Shown here piece by piece: positions 33,704 to 43,316 of a stretch of DNA of 64,000 nucleotides. The DNA is from Phenylobacterium montanum. Lineage in GTDB: Bacteria > Pseudomonadota > Alphaproteobacteria > Caulobacterales > Caulobacteraceae. Location of the stretch: contig NZ_CP073078.1 in NCBI RefSeq assembly GCF_018135625.1, positions 682,001 through 746,000 of the forward strand, written 5' to 3'. Within the stretch, counting starts at the first letter, position 1; each line of letters starts with the position of its first letter. The notes beneath the pieces are model-generated. The model did no database searches. It saw only the letters and a list, made by a program, of their open reading frames with translations, and was not told where the DNA came from. Made by a program: the position numbers and the translations under genes.

Positions 33704-36700
33704 GGCGAAGCGATCGCCGGCCGCACGTTCCAGCCGCGTAGCTCTATCCGCGGCGCGCCAGAATGGCTCTTGGGATAGCGGATCTCGACATCTCGCGCCT
33801 CGCCCGGCATCAGCGAGACGTAGTTGTCGCTGTAATAGGTGGGCAGGATCCGCTGGCCGCGTTCGTCAACCAGAGTCAGCTTGGCCGCCAGCGCGGGGAT
33901 GACGCCCTGGTTCTTCAACCGCGCATGCAGCACCGCCTCGTCGCCGTCCGCGCCAGCCGATACCGTCATCGACAAGGCCTGAGGCGCGAGCCCGTTCAGG
34001 GCCTGCAGGCTGGCCTCGTCACGCCCTTGCCAATAGAGGTTGCGCGAGCGGATCACGCCCTTGGCGTCGCGCAGTTCCAGGCTGACCAGCAGCACCCGCG
34101 CCTTGGCGAACAGGCGGGCGAGATCCAGCGGCGCCAGCGTCGTGACCTGGTTGGCGGCGGCGTCCAGCCGATCCTGCCGGGTCGCCAGCACCTTGCCGTC
34201 CAGCCCCAGGACCCGGCTCGTCAGAACGAGGCCGTTCACAGGTTCGCGGGTCGTGTTGGTCACCGCCAAGGCGTAGTCGGGCAGGTTCATCTGCGCATGC
34301 AGCGGCTCAGCCGCCTTCATCGCCCCGTAGTAGGAGGCCTGGGTGTCGTAGTCGGCGCTGTAGATCTGCCAATGGTTGCTGGGCCAGGCCGGGTGGGTCA
34401 TCCACAGGAGCCGACCGCTGTTCTGGCTCCAGAGATGGGCCGAGAACCCCTCGAATATGGCCCGGTAGTCCACATAGTTCAGCATCTGCGCCTTGCGCTC
34501 GAAGTCCTCCAGGCTGGTCGGCGCGCCGAACTCGCGGCTGATGGCATCCATGAAGCTCTTGACGTCGCCGTTCCCGCCGAAATGCCAGTCGTGATAGGCC
34601 AGGGTGTCGCTGATCGGCCAGCGGTCGGCCTCGGGAACCATCGCCTTCACCGCCTCCAGCGTCGCCAGCGACGGCGTGCCAACCTCGACCGCGAACCCCT
34701 TGGACAGGCTGGTGAAATACTGCTCGGGCGGGCGCCAGGCATAGGGCCCGCTGTCCTGCAGGTTCACCCGGTTCGAGCTGCCGGTATAGAGCCGGGTCCC
34801 GTCGAGCGAGGCCACGAGGTCGCCCAGCCCCTCGTTGATGATCGGCTGCGGCACGCCCTCGTTACGCCCGAACCAGACCGCGATCGAGGGATGGTGGCGG
34901 TCGCGCAGGATCACATCCCGCGCATTGGCCAGGAACAGGGCCGGGTCCTGCGCCTCGAGCTGAAAGTTCTGGGTGGACTCCCAGAAATCGTTCAGCACCA
35001 GCATGCCGTACTGGTCGGCCAGGTCGTAGAAGCTCTCCTCGGTGTCCTGGCCCATCCAGTTGCGGATGATGTTGAGATGGGCGTCGCGGTGCAGGCGGAA
35101 ATAGGGCTCCAGCCGCTCGCGCGAGACCCGCTTGCGGGAATCGTCCATGCCCCAGCTGCCGCCGCGCGCGGCGATGGCGGTTCCGTTGACCTTGAGCACC
35201 AGGTATGGCGCCAGGGGCGATGGCGGCAGGTCCTTCACAGCTGGCGACGCCTCGCCGGCCGCGGTCAAGGACTGCGCCCAGCCGTTCGGCGTCTGGCTGA
35301 TGGCCTCGTGCCGGGTGTCGACCAGCCGCTCGCCGCGCAGGAAGCCGCCGGTCGGATCGACCTCGACCCGCCTGAGCCGACCGGCATGGTCGAACAGCGA
35401 CAGCTCGTAGGTCAGCTCGCGCATGCCAAAGCGGATCGTCCGTGCGTCGGAAGCCCCCTGCCCGTCCCGCACCGTGACCGTCAGGTCGTGCAGCGCCGGG
35501 TCACCATAGCCGTTCGGCCACCAGAGCCGGGGATGGGCGACCCGCAGGGCCGGAAATTCGGCCGGATCGAAACGCACCTCAGAGCGCCCCGGCCCCGCCG
35601 TCACCGCCTTGCGCACGACGACGCCGTCGAAGGCGGCCTCGACCGTCACCGCCCGGGGCGTCGGATCGGCGTTGTCGATCGGCGCCAGGATGACGAGATC
35701 GGCCTCGTCGGTGCGCGGCAGCGGCAGATGGGTGATCACATCGGGATCGAGAACGCGCACCGGCCCTGAGGCCGACAGCTCCACCCCCTGCCAAAGGCCG
35801 GTGTCGCGATCGCGTATGCCTGGGATCCAGTCCCAGCCCTCGGTGGCGAAGAAGGTCGGCCCGTCGATCGCCATCGAGCCGCCGTTCTCGCCCGGGCCGT
35901 AGGCTATCGACTCCTCCGATGGGATGCCGGGATGCGGCGGAGGCGAAACCCGCACGGCCAGGGCGTTGGCCTGGCCCGGCTTCAGCTTGCCGGTGACGTC
36001 GAACACCCCGCGGATGAACGCGCCCTTCACATCGCCCAGGCGCTGGCCGTTCAGCCACACCTCGGCCGCATAGTTGATCCCTTGGAACGTCAGGGTCAGG
36101 CGCCGGTCCGCCGTTGCCGGCGACGGGGTGAACTCGGTGCGGTACCAGTAGGCCTGCCGCGCCAGGCTTTCGGGGATGGCCATGTTGTTCAGGCCGTGGT
36201 CCGGGTCCGGATAGACGCCGCGGTCGATCAGGGTGGTCAGGACGGTTCCCGGCACGGTCGCCGCGAGCCAGGCGTGGTCGTCAAAGCCAACGGTGGAGAG
36301 CGCCGCGCTGCTTCCCGTCACCCTGGGGGCAGCCGACAGCCTCCAGTCGCCCAGCGACCAGACGCCGGCGCCGTTCGGCTGCAGCGCCACGCGAACGCCG
36401 AGCGGCTTTGCGGCCGGCGCCTCGGCCGCCGTCTTGGCCTCGGGCAGGGTCCAGGGATCCTGCGGCTTCTGCAGCCCGATCCAAGCGGTCACCTGCACCG
36501 GCCAATGGGCGCCGACCGTGTCAAAGCTGATCAGGTCGAAGCGCGGCGCCGCCGTCGCCGCAGCCTTCACAGCGCCAGCCGGCAGCGCGCGTGGATCCAG
36601 CCTGAAGCCGGCCAGGGAGCCGCCGAAATGGCGCACCTCGGGCGATGCGCCCAGCACCGGACCCAGCGAGAACAAGGCTTTCACGGCCTCGGTCCGCGCC

Positions 36701-37143
36701 GGGGCGCGCGCGACCTCGGCGCCGTCGAGGAACAGGCGCGCGGTGGTCCCGTCAAAGGTCACCGCCACGAAGCGCCAGGCGCCAGCCTGCAAGGCCTCCG
36801 AGCTTTCCAACCGCGCCCCGCCAGCCAGGGTGAAGGCCAGGCGGCCGTCGCGCAGCAGCAGGCAGTCGCAAGCCGGCGTCGCCGGATCGCCCAGGCCCGC
36901 AACGACGACTTCGCCAGCCTGTGGCGCGTCCACCCGCACCCAGCCGGACATCGACCACGCGGCGCCGGCGGCATAGAGGCTGGCGGCCTCGGGCAGTTCG
37001 CGGGTCATTCCGACCCCGCCCTGCAGCAGGGTCACGTCATAGGGCCCTAGCGCGCCAGGCCTGGCGACTTCTGCGCGGGTGACGCCAAATCCGACCGCCA
37101 GGGCGATGCCTGCAGTGGCGCACATGCGGAAAGGATGGATCAA
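33700..37143 (-). CDS. Exported GH2-family glycoside hydrolase with N-terminal LamG-like domain
   Basis: The 1147-residue enzyme has a signal peptide (about 1-24), a concanavalin/LamG-like domain at about 30-200 (AWSMSGWVRVDAPQAG, RFVAVTFDGTTARLFLDG), then GH2 jelly-roll, immunoglobulin-like and TIM-barrel domains. The acid/base Glu is in WFGRNEG near residue 760, and the likely nucleophile Glu is in FAVEVGTPS near residue 820. The EVG context is like mannosylglycoprotein endo-beta-mannosidase and exo-beta-glucosaminidase groups rather than LacZ; substrate remains open. A TTG start overlaps the ROK kinase stop (TTGA) and is supported by an upstream GAGG. It is the last gene of the operon. Confidence 0.87.
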   Translation of the reverse strand: MIHPFRMCATAGIALAVGFGVTRAEVARPGALGPYDVTLLQGGVGMTRELPEAASLYAAGAAWSMSGWVRVDAPQAGEVVVAGLGDPATPACDCLLLRDGRLAFTLAGGARLESSEALQAGAWRFVAVTFDGTTARLFLDGAEVARAPARTEAVKALFSLGPVLGASPEVRHFGGSLAGFRLDPRALPAGAVKAAATAAPRFDLISFDTVGAHWPVQVTAWIGLQKPQDPWTLPEAKTAAEAPAAKPLGVRVALQPNGAGVWSLGDWRLSAAPRVTGSSAALSTVGFDDHAWLAATVPGTVLTTLIDRGVYPDPDHGLNNMAIPESLARQAYWYRTEFTPSPATADRRLTLTFQGINYAAEVWLNGQRLGDVKGAFIRGVFDVTGKLKPGQANALAVRVSPPPHPGIPSEESIAYGPGENGGSMAIDGPTFFATEGWDWIPGIRDRDTGLWQGVELSASGPVRVLDPDVITHLPLPRTDEADLVILAPIDNADPTPRAVTVEAAFDGVVVRKAVTAGPGRSEVRFDPAEFPALRVAHPRLWWPNGYGDPALHDLTVTVRDGQGASDARTIRFGMRELTYELSLFDHAGRLRRVEVDPTGGFLRGERLVDTRHEAISQTPNGWAQSLTAAGEASPAVKDLPPSPLAPYLVLKVNGTAIAARGGSWGMDDSRKRVSRERLEPYFRLHRDAHLNIIRNWMGQDTEESFYDLADQYGMLVLNDFWESTQNFQLEAQDPALFLANARDVILRDRHHPSIAVWFGRNEGVPQPIINEGLGDLVASLDGTRLYTGSSNRVNLQDSGPYAWRPPEQYFTSLSKGFAVEVGTPSLATLEAVKAMVPEADRWPISDTLAYHDWHFGGNGDVKSFMDAISREFGAPTSLEDFERKAQMLNYVDYRAIFEGFSAHLWSQNSGRLLWMTHPAWPSNHWQIYSADYDTQASYYGAMKAAEPLHAQMNLPDYALAVTNTTREPVNGLVLTSRVLGLDGKVLATRQDRLDAAANQVTTLAPLDLARLFAKARVLLVSLELRDAKGVIRSRNLYWQGRDEASLQALNGLAPQALSMTVSAGADGDEAVLHARLKNQGVIPALAAKLTLVDERGQRILPTYYSDNYVSLMPGEARDVEIRYPKSHSGAPRIELRGWNVRPAIASP

Positions 37144-38054
37144 CGCGGCGACCTCGCAGCAGCCAGGGCGTCCGCGGCCACGGCGAGCGCGCCCAGCGGG
37201 CCGGCCATGTCGCCGAGGCCGGGCGGGCGGATGAAATCTTCCATCTCCGGCAGGGCCAGATAGCCGGCCAGGCTACGGGTCAGCTCGCGCCGGATGCGGG
37301 GGAACAGGTGCGGCTGGGCGTTCATCACCCCACCCCCCATCAGGATGCGCCGCGGCGCGGCGGTGACCGCCAGGTTGTGCGCCATGCCGGCCAAGACGTG
37401 GGCAACCAGATCCCAGACGGGGTCTTCCTCATCGAGCCGCGCCGGGCTGCCGCCGAGCCGCGCCTTGATCGCCGAGCCGGAGGCCAGGCCCTCCACACAG
37501 TCGCCGTGAAACGGGCAGCTTCCCGGCCAGTCATCGCCCTCCCGCCGGGCCACGCGCATGTGGCCGATCTCCGGGTGGCTGAAACCCCCGATCGGCCGCC
37601 CACCGGCGATCAGGCCCGCGCCGACCCCCGTGCCGACTGTGACATACGCGAAATCGGCAAGTCCTTGCGCCGCGCCCCAGCGCCCTTCGGCCAGGGCCGC
37701 GCCATTGACGTCGGTGTCGAAGCCGGTCGGCCTATCCAGGGCGCGCGCCAGCCGCCGGCCGACATCGACCTGGCTCCAGCCTGGCTTGGGCGTGGAGGTG
37801 ATATGGCCCCAGGTCGGCGAGCGCGGATCGAGATCGACCGGCCCGAACGAGGCCACGCCCAGGGCCGCGATCGGTCCCATGGCGCGGTCCAAGTCACGCA
37901 GGATCGCCTCGATCTGGCCAAGGGTCGCCTCGGCGTCGTCGCCGGTGGCGACGGAGATCTGGGTGGCCACGTCGTCCGGGCCGGTCCCCACGATGCAGAC
38001 ACACTTGGTGCCGCCGAGCTCGACGCCGGCCAGCAATTCACCGCTTCGGCTCAT
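37140..38054 (-). CDS. ROK family sugar kinase (fructokinase-like)
   Basis: This 304-residue kinase has the ROK N-terminal phosphate loop GVELGGTKCVCIVG, the catalytic Asp region GFDTDVNGAALAEGRWGAA, the second phosphate motif VTVGTGVGAGLI, and a zinc site HPEIGHMRV...CPFHGDCVEGLASG. This is the arrangement of bacterial ROK fructokinases. Start ATG 38054 overlaps the halogenase stop (ATGA) and its own stop overlaps the GH2 start, so translation of the three is coupled. It probably phosphorylates the monosaccharide released by the locus's hydrolases (fructose, mannose or glucose). Confidence 0.88.
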   Translation of the reverse strand: MSRSGELLAGVELGGTKCVCIVGTGPDDVATQISVATGDDAEATLGQIEAILRDLDRAMGPIAALGVASFGPVDLDPRSPTWGHITSTPKPGWSQVDVGRRLARALDRPTGFDTDVNGAALAEGRWGAAQGLADFAYVTVGTGVGAGLIAGGRPIGGFSHPEIGHMRVARREGDDWPGSCPFHGDCVEGLASGSAIKARLGGSPARLDEEDPVWDLVAHVLAGMAHNLAVTAAPRRILMGGGVMNAQPHLFPRIRRELTRSLAGYLALPEMEDFIRPPGLGDMAGPLGALAVAADALAAARSPR

Positions 38055-39598
38055 CGCGCGGCGCCCGCAAGGGTCGGCGCATCGAACCAGGCGTCGTGCG
38101 GCCGCGCAGTCCTGGCCGCCGCAGCCGTGGCCTGGGCGAGGCTGTTCAATATGCCGGCCAACTGCACGCGACCGACCACGTCCATCAGCGGATCGTGGCT
38201 GCGCGGCGTGATCCCCAGCCCCTCGAAGATGTAGAACCAGCTGAGATCGGTGAAGAGTTCGCCCGCCTTGACCGATATTCGCCCCGTCGCTCGATAGAGT
38301 TCGATACGCTCGGCCAGGCTGTCGGGCAGCGCCATGGACCGGCAATAGCGCCAGAGCGGGGTGTCCTCGCGCTGGACCGCGCAATAGTGCAGCACGATGA
38401 AGTCGCGCACGTGCTCCAACTCCTCGATCAGCATCCGGTTGTAGGAGGCGATGTTGGCGGGAGCGAAATCCTTGTCCGGGAAGTGGTCGAGCAGATTGTA
38501 GACCCCGCTCATCACCAGATGGATGCTGGTCGACTCCAGCGGCTCGAGAAAGCCGGACGCCAGGCCGAGGGCGATACAGTTGCGGTTCCAGAACTCTCGG
38601 CGGCGCCCGGCGGTGAAGCGCAGCAGGCGCGGTTCGGCCAGGGGCGTTTCTCCGACGACGGACAAAAGATCGTCGGTCGCTTCGGCGTCGCTGATGTGGC
38701 TGCTGCAATAGACGTAGCCGTTGCCGACCCGGTGCTGCAGCGGAATGCGCCATTGCCAGCCGGCATCCCGCGCCCGCGACTGGGTGTAAGGCGCGCGAGA
38801 CCCCTTGCGCTCGGTCGGAACCGCCACCGCCCTGTCGCAGGGCAGGACATCGCTCCAGTCCAGATAGCCGGTCTTCAAGGTCTGCTCGATCAGCACGCCG
38901 CGAAAGCCGCTGCAGTCGATGAACAGGTCCGCCGCCAGCTCTTCGCCACTGTCGAAGACCAGCGCCTCGATGAAGCCATCCTCGCGTTGTCTCGCGCCCT
39001 TCACGGTCCGCTCCAGCCGCGACACGCCCAGCCGTTCGGCATAGGCGCGCAGGTAGCGCCCGACCAGTCCGGCGTCGAAATGGAGGGCGTAGCGTAACCC
39101 CCCGGCGGGTCCCGGATCGGATGGATCGGGATGGCGAAACCGATGCTCATCGCCCAGAGCCGCGCAGAGGCTGAAGTCGTTGAACCGAGGCGAAAGGCCG
39201 TCCGCCTGCGCCTTATGCCAGGCGTGGAAAAACGGGCGCCGGTTGATCGAGGTCCCGAAAGTTCCGAACGGATGCCAATAGCTGTGGCCGACCGTCCGCC
39301 AGTCCAGGAACTTGATGCCGAGCTTGTAGGTCGCCTGCGTGTGGCGGACGAAGTCGGCCTCGTCGATGCCCAGGAAACGCAGGAGGTCGATGATCGGCGG
39401 GATAGTCGCCTCGCCCACCCCCACCGTGCCGATCTCGGGCGACTCGATGACGGTGATGGCCAGGCCCATGTTGGGCGTGGCCCGGGCCAGGATCGCCGCC
39501 GCCATCCATCCGGCCGTGCCGCCGCCCAGGATGGCGATACGGCGAATGCGCCTATCCGGGACTTGCGCCTCGGCGGCTGAAGCTGGCTGATCGGGCAT
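38051..39598 (-). CDS. Flavin-dependent tryptophan halogenase family protein
   Basis: The 515-residue protein is a PrnA/RebH-type flavin halogenase. The FAD motif GGGTAGWMAA is at residues 25-34, the segment YKLGIKFLDW probably carries the catalytic lysine, and the diagnostic WxWxIP motif is seen as GWQWRIP near residue 280. FSHPD-type C-terminal elements follow. It lies between the TonB receptor and the ROK kinase, and its stop overlaps the kinase start by 4 bp. A flavin reductase partner is absent from the window. Such halogenase homologues are frequent next to TonB receptors in Caulobacterales and xanthomonads, where their real substrate is mostly unknown. Confidence 0.9.
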   Translation of the reverse strand: MPDQPASAAEAQVPDRRIRRIAILGGGTAGWMAAAILARATPNMGLAITVIESPEIGTVGVGEATIPPIIDLLRFLGIDEADFVRHTQATYKLGIKFLDWRTVGHSYWHPFGTFGTSINRRPFFHAWHKAQADGLSPRFNDFSLCAALGDEHRFRHPDPSDPGPAGGLRYALHFDAGLVGRYLRAYAERLGVSRLERTVKGARQREDGFIEALVFDSGEELAADLFIDCSGFRGVLIEQTLKTGYLDWSDVLPCDRAVAVPTERKGSRAPYTQSRARDAGWQWRIPLQHRVGNGYVYCSSHISDAEATDDLLSVVGETPLAEPRLLRFTAGRRREFWNRNCIALGLASGFLEPLESTSIHLVMSGVYNLLDHFPDKDFAPANIASYNRMLIEELEHVRDFIVLHYCAVQREDTPLWRYCRSMALPDSLAERIELYRATGRISVKAGELFTDLSWFYIFEGLGITPRSHDPLMDVVGRVQLAGILNSLAQATAAAARTARPHDAWFDAPTLAGAAR

Positions 39599-39615
39599 CG
39601 CCGTCCACCTTGCAA

Positions 39616-39660
39616 AACGAGAGCGGGGCGAGGAGCCTCGGCCCCCCGCCCCGTCCGGCG
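39616..39660 (-). terminator. GC-rich hairpin between receptor and halogenase
   Basis: On the minus strand CGGGGCG and CGCCCCG bracket an 18-base loop and are followed by CTCTCGTTTTGC. It could partly terminate transcription after the TonB receptor, giving more receptor than downstream enzymes, or stabilise its mRNA. The T-tract is interrupted. Confidence 0.35.
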
Positions 39661-39670
39661 CAAGCCCTTC

Positions 39671-42600
39671 TTAGAGCTTGAATTTCACGCCCAGGAAGTA
39701 GCGGCGGCCGCTGTCGTCATAAGTGAACGGCAGGTTGGGCCATTGCAGATAGGTATGCTGCACCTCGTCGGTCAGGTTCTGGACCGAGAAGACGACGCCG
39801 ATACGCTTGTTGATGTCATATGAGATCTGGCCGTCCAGCTGGCCGTAGGCCGCCGAGAACACCTGGTAGACCTTGGTCTTGCCGTTCTGGTCGGGGAAGG
39901 CGAAGGTCGCGCCGACCAGGCTGTCGTTCACCGCCGTATCGCGCCAGGAATAGGACAGCCGCGCGGCGAACCCGCCCCGCTCGTAATAGCCCTGGACCGT
40001 GACCGCGTTCTTGGCCACGCCCGGGATCGGCCCCTGCTCGGAGAACGAAGTCGCCTGGTCCGAGAAGGACATCGAGCGGGTGTAGTTGCCGGCGACGCCG
40101 AAGCCCTGCAGCCAGGGCATCCAGTCGCCGTTGAAGGCGTACTGCCCGCCGATCTCGACGCCATAGATGCTGCCCTTGCCGGCGTTGACCGGCTGGGTGA
40201 CATCGGCGGTGGTGCCGCCGAAGTCGTCGTTGACCTTGGTCGGGATGTTCTCGGTTTCGACGAAGTTGTCGACCTGCTTGTAGAAGCCGGCCACGCTGAT
40301 CAGGGCGCCCTTGGCGAAGTAGTCTTCCCAAGAAACGTTGAACTGCGAGGCGCGATAGGGATCCAGGTTCGGGTTGCCGGAGCTGCCGCCCGCGAACTGG
40401 AACCGGGCGTTGCCGGTCACCGGGTCGTTGGCGCCGCGCGTGAAGTTGTAGGAATTGCCCAGGCCCAGCGCGAACAGGTCCTGCGGCGCGACCACCCGAG
40501 CAGCGCCAAAGCGCACGATCTGGTTGTCGGTCACGTCCAGGGTGAAGTTGAACGAGGGCAGGACGTCGATGTAGTTGCGCTTGTGCTGGACCGGCACGTT
40601 GTTGCTGTTGACCCCGTTCCACGACGCTGTGCCGTAGTAGGTCGGCGAGGCGGCGGTCTGGGCGTTGTCGATGGTCAGGTCGGTGTCGACCAGGCGCAGG
40701 CCGAAGTTGACGTGATAGCGGGCGCCCTTGCCGCCCAGATCGGCCATGACATAGCCGGCGCTGGTGGTTTCCTTGACCTTGAACGAACTCAGGGTGTCGA
40801 CGAAGAAGGCTTCGGTGTTGTTGGTCACCCCGCCGCCGGCCCAGACCTTTTCCAGATAGGTCGATGGATCGGTCATGGTGGCGGTGTTCTTCACGATCAT
40901 CGGCCCGGCGCCGAAATTGTTCACCACCTTGACCAGGCCCGGATTGGAGACGGCGGTCGAGAACGGGATCGCCGCGTAGCCGGGGTCCTGGTAGTAGAGA
41001 TAGGTGCCGCTGCCGGCGCCGATGCAGCAGTTGCCGGTGGTGTTGCCGTTGTAGTCGCCATTGATCAGATAACGGCCGAAGGTCTGGTCGACGTCGCGCG
41101 TGGCGACCCGCACCCCGCCACTGAGGGTCGCGCCGACCTCGCTGAGGAACGGCACGTCATAGGAAACATCGCCCTTGCCCGCGAATTGCTTCTCCTTGGC
41201 GTAGTTGGCCCAGGCCCAGTTCGACTTGAAGGTCGTGTAGTTGGGATTGCTGAGGATGTCGGCGAAGGGCGCCAGGTACTTGACCGAAGGCAGGCCTGAA
41301 TCGCCTCCATTGGTCCACGCGAACTCATAGCCATGGCTGGCCGCGGGATCGCTGCCGCAGGTCGCCCCGCCGTTGTTGCAGCCTGGCGCCGCCGGCGAGG
41401 TCGGCGCGTTGTTGGGATAGGATTCGTAGAGCCCGTGCTCGACGTCGGCCTGATCGGCCTGCAGGTTCGACTGGGCGCGGGCGTAGGAAAGATCCAGAGC
41501 TCCGCGCAGCGGGCCGCCGTTGTCGTAAGTGGTGACCCACTGGAAGTTGTTGGCCTCGGCGAGGGCATGCTGCCAGAGCGTCGCCGTCTCGGCTCCATTG
41601 GCCTGGAAGGTGCCGCTCTGCACCACGCCGTGGCTGTCGATCGAGAACGGCTGGGTCGAGTCTATCCCCGGCAGCAGGCTGCCAGGGCTTTGGCCCTCGC
41701 CGTTGAACCAGACCTTGTCCGAATAGGTGCTCGTGGTGTCGTCTTCCTTGGAATAGAACCACAGGAGGCTGGTGGTGATGGCGTCGTTCAGCCGGAACTT
41801 CAGCCCCACCGACGCGCCCAAAGTCTTCCGCTGGTCGTAGATGTCGGACATGTAGGCCAGCTGCGGGTCGATATAGAAGGTGCCCGAGTGGGCCAGGTCC
41901 GCCGCCGTTGTCGGGCCGGTATAGGAGCCCTGCATCGAATCGGTGATCAGCCACTGGTTGCGGTTCTGGTCTTCGAACTCGCGAGTGTGGGTATTCTCCT
42001 CGTCATAGGAAATGCTGCCCGTGACCGCGAAGCGGTCGCTGAACTTATAGGTGCCGACCAGGGTTCCGACCGGCGTCCAGCCGCCATATTGGGCGCTGGC
42101 GCCCTGGGTGTCGTTATAGGCCGCCCGCACGTTGCCGCCGATCGACAGGCCCGTCGGGCCGGCCAGGGGATCGCGGGTCTTCAGGTCGATGGTGCCGCCG
42201 AGGCCGCCCTCGGTCATCGACGCCTTGGGGTTCTTGTAGACGTCGATGCCGCCGATCTCTTCGCTAGGGATGCCTTCCAGCGAGCTGTACTGGTTGTTGC
42301 CGCCGGCGCCGCCGCCGGAACCTTCGCCCGAGACGTAGAACTCCTTGCCGGTCAGGAACACATCGCCGTTCAGGGTGGTCAGGTTCTGGCGCAGCCCGTC
42401 GATCAGCACCGCCGTGCCTTCGCCCTGCGGCCCGCGGTCGATCTGTACGCCCGGCAGGCGTTGCAGCGATTCCGAGACGTTCTGGTCCGGCATCTTGCCG
42501 ATGTCTTCCGGCGCCACCGACTCGATCGGCAGGATCGCCGTGCGCTTGGCGTTCAGGGCCGATTGCAGCGAAGCCCGAAAGCCCGTGACCACGATCTCGT

Positions 42601-42736
42601 TCATGGTGTCCGCCGACTTGGACTTGGCGTCGGCCGACTGGGACTGTTGGGCGTGGGCCGTCGAATAGGCGGCCAGCGCCAGGATCGACGCGCTACCGAG
42701 CGCCGCGGCCCTGGAGTATCGTGCGAAAGCGTTCAT
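39671..42736 (-). CDS. TonB-dependent receptor for carbohydrate uptake
   Basis: This 1021-residue outer-membrane receptor has a signal peptide of about 29 residues (ending AHA-QQS), a TonB-box-like NEIVVTGFRASLQSAL, a plug domain (DQNVSESLQRLPGVQIDRG; VLIDGLRQNLTTLNGDVFL; GGIDVYKNPKASMTEGGLGG) and a large 22-stranded barrel ending in GRRYFLGVKFKL with the terminal aromatic/hydrophobic pattern. A strong Shine-Dalgarno GGGGGAG precedes ATG 42736. The plug start GFRASLQSALNAKR is typical of the sugar-linked TonB receptors of Caulobacter and Xanthomonas. It is the first gene of the minus-strand run, controlled from the shared region at 42737-43316. Confidence 0.93.
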   Translation of the reverse strand: MNAFARYSRAAALGSASILALAAYSTAHAQQSQSADAKSKSADTMNEIVVTGFRASLQSALNAKRTAILPIESVAPEDIGKMPDQNVSESLQRLPGVQIDRGPQGEGTAVLIDGLRQNLTTLNGDVFLTGKEFYVSGEGSGGGAGGNNQYSSLEGIPSEEIGGIDVYKNPKASMTEGGLGGTIDLKTRDPLAGPTGLSIGGNVRAAYNDTQGASAQYGGWTPVGTLVGTYKFSDRFAVTGSISYDEENTHTREFEDQNRNQWLITDSMQGSYTGPTTAADLAHSGTFYIDPQLAYMSDIYDQRKTLGASVGLKFRLNDAITTSLLWFYSKEDDTTSTYSDKVWFNGEGQSPGSLLPGIDSTQPFSIDSHGVVQSGTFQANGAETATLWQHALAEANNFQWVTTYDNGGPLRGALDLSYARAQSNLQADQADVEHGLYESYPNNAPTSPAAPGCNNGGATCGSDPAASHGYEFAWTNGGDSGLPSVKYLAPFADILSNPNYTTFKSNWAWANYAKEKQFAGKGDVSYDVPFLSEVGATLSGGVRVATRDVDQTFGRYLINGDYNGNTTGNCCIGAGSGTYLYYQDPGYAAIPFSTAVSNPGLVKVVNNFGAGPMIVKNTATMTDPSTYLEKVWAGGGVTNNTEAFFVDTLSSFKVKETTSAGYVMADLGGKGARYHVNFGLRLVDTDLTIDNAQTAASPTYYGTASWNGVNSNNVPVQHKRNYIDVLPSFNFTLDVTDNQIVRFGAARVVAPQDLFALGLGNSYNFTRGANDPVTGNARFQFAGGSSGNPNLDPYRASQFNVSWEDYFAKGALISVAGFYKQVDNFVETENIPTKVNDDFGGTTADVTQPVNAGKGSIYGVEIGGQYAFNGDWMPWLQGFGVAGNYTRSMSFSDQATSFSEQGPIPGVAKNAVTVQGYYERGGFAARLSYSWRDTAVNDSLVGATFAFPDQNGKTKVYQVFSAAYGQLDGQISYDINKRIGVVFSVQNLTDEVQHTYLQWPNLPFTYDDSGRRYFLGVKFKL

Positions 42737-43002
42737 CAGGATATGCTCCCCCCAATTTCTCTTGGTTGATGGCAGTTGGCCATGCCTGCTTACGGCGTGC
42801 GCAAGACCTCCATCGCCGATGATTTCTCAATCGGTGACGACTGAACTGCTCACTCGCAAACAAACATAAGTTTTTTCGATCGGAATCGCCTGAGCGATCC
42901 GGCTGTTCTGAAGCGATGCGCTCTACTGCGCCGGTTCCCTACTTCTATTGTGCGCCTATCCAGGCTGCGATTTGTTTTGACGTTACGAGCATGCCCAACG
43001 CC

Positions 43003-43014
43003 GACAGCGCTGTC
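43003..43014. promoter_or_regulatory. LacI-type operator 1 in the divergent region
   Basis: GACAGCGCTGTC, a perfect palindrome with central CG as bound by LacI-family repressors, lies about 267 bp upstream of the TonB receptor start and 303 bp upstream of the GH3 start. The same word occurs at 31043. Confidence 0.65.
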
Positions 43015-43111
43015 AATGCGAATTTGAAAGTTTTGTCGCCCGCCGCTCGCAAACCCTTGTTTTTCGGGGAATTAGCGTGATGGTGGCGACATTCCGACAA
43101 AAGCGTCATTT

Positions 43112-43123
43112 GACAGCGCTGCC
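43112..43123. promoter_or_regulatory. LacI-type operator 2 in the divergent region
   Basis: GACAGCGCTGCC matches the palindrome with one mismatch and keeps flanking bases TTT and ATTT that resemble those at 31043. It is nearer the GH3 gene and probably a second site for the same repressor. Confidence 0.55.
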
Positions 43124-43316
43124 ATTTCTTGCTTCTGTCGATTCATGCCCTTGCGGGCGACCAAACCAGCCTGAACGGGGTCCCGGCCGAATCGCCGAGC
43201 CGCCTGCGCCAGACGAAGCCGGGAACCGGAACTTCCCGCATCGCGTGGCGTCTTGGCGCCGGCGAACAAATACGGCTGCACCCTGAACGAAAAATAGTAA
43301 TCACCGGGGGAGAGGT

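Larger units (their letters stand above)
42737..43316. promoter_or_regulatory. Divergent control region of receptor operon and GH3 gene
   Basis: This 580-bp non-coding stretch separates the TonB receptor (minus) from the GH3 gene (plus). It is AT-richer than surrounding genes, holds two LacI-type palindromes about 109 bp apart (centres near 43008 and 43117), and has AT-rich tracts around 42868-42878 and 43060-43070. The spacing would permit looping by a tetrameric LacI repressor. Open frames crossing it look non-coding. Confidence 0.6.
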
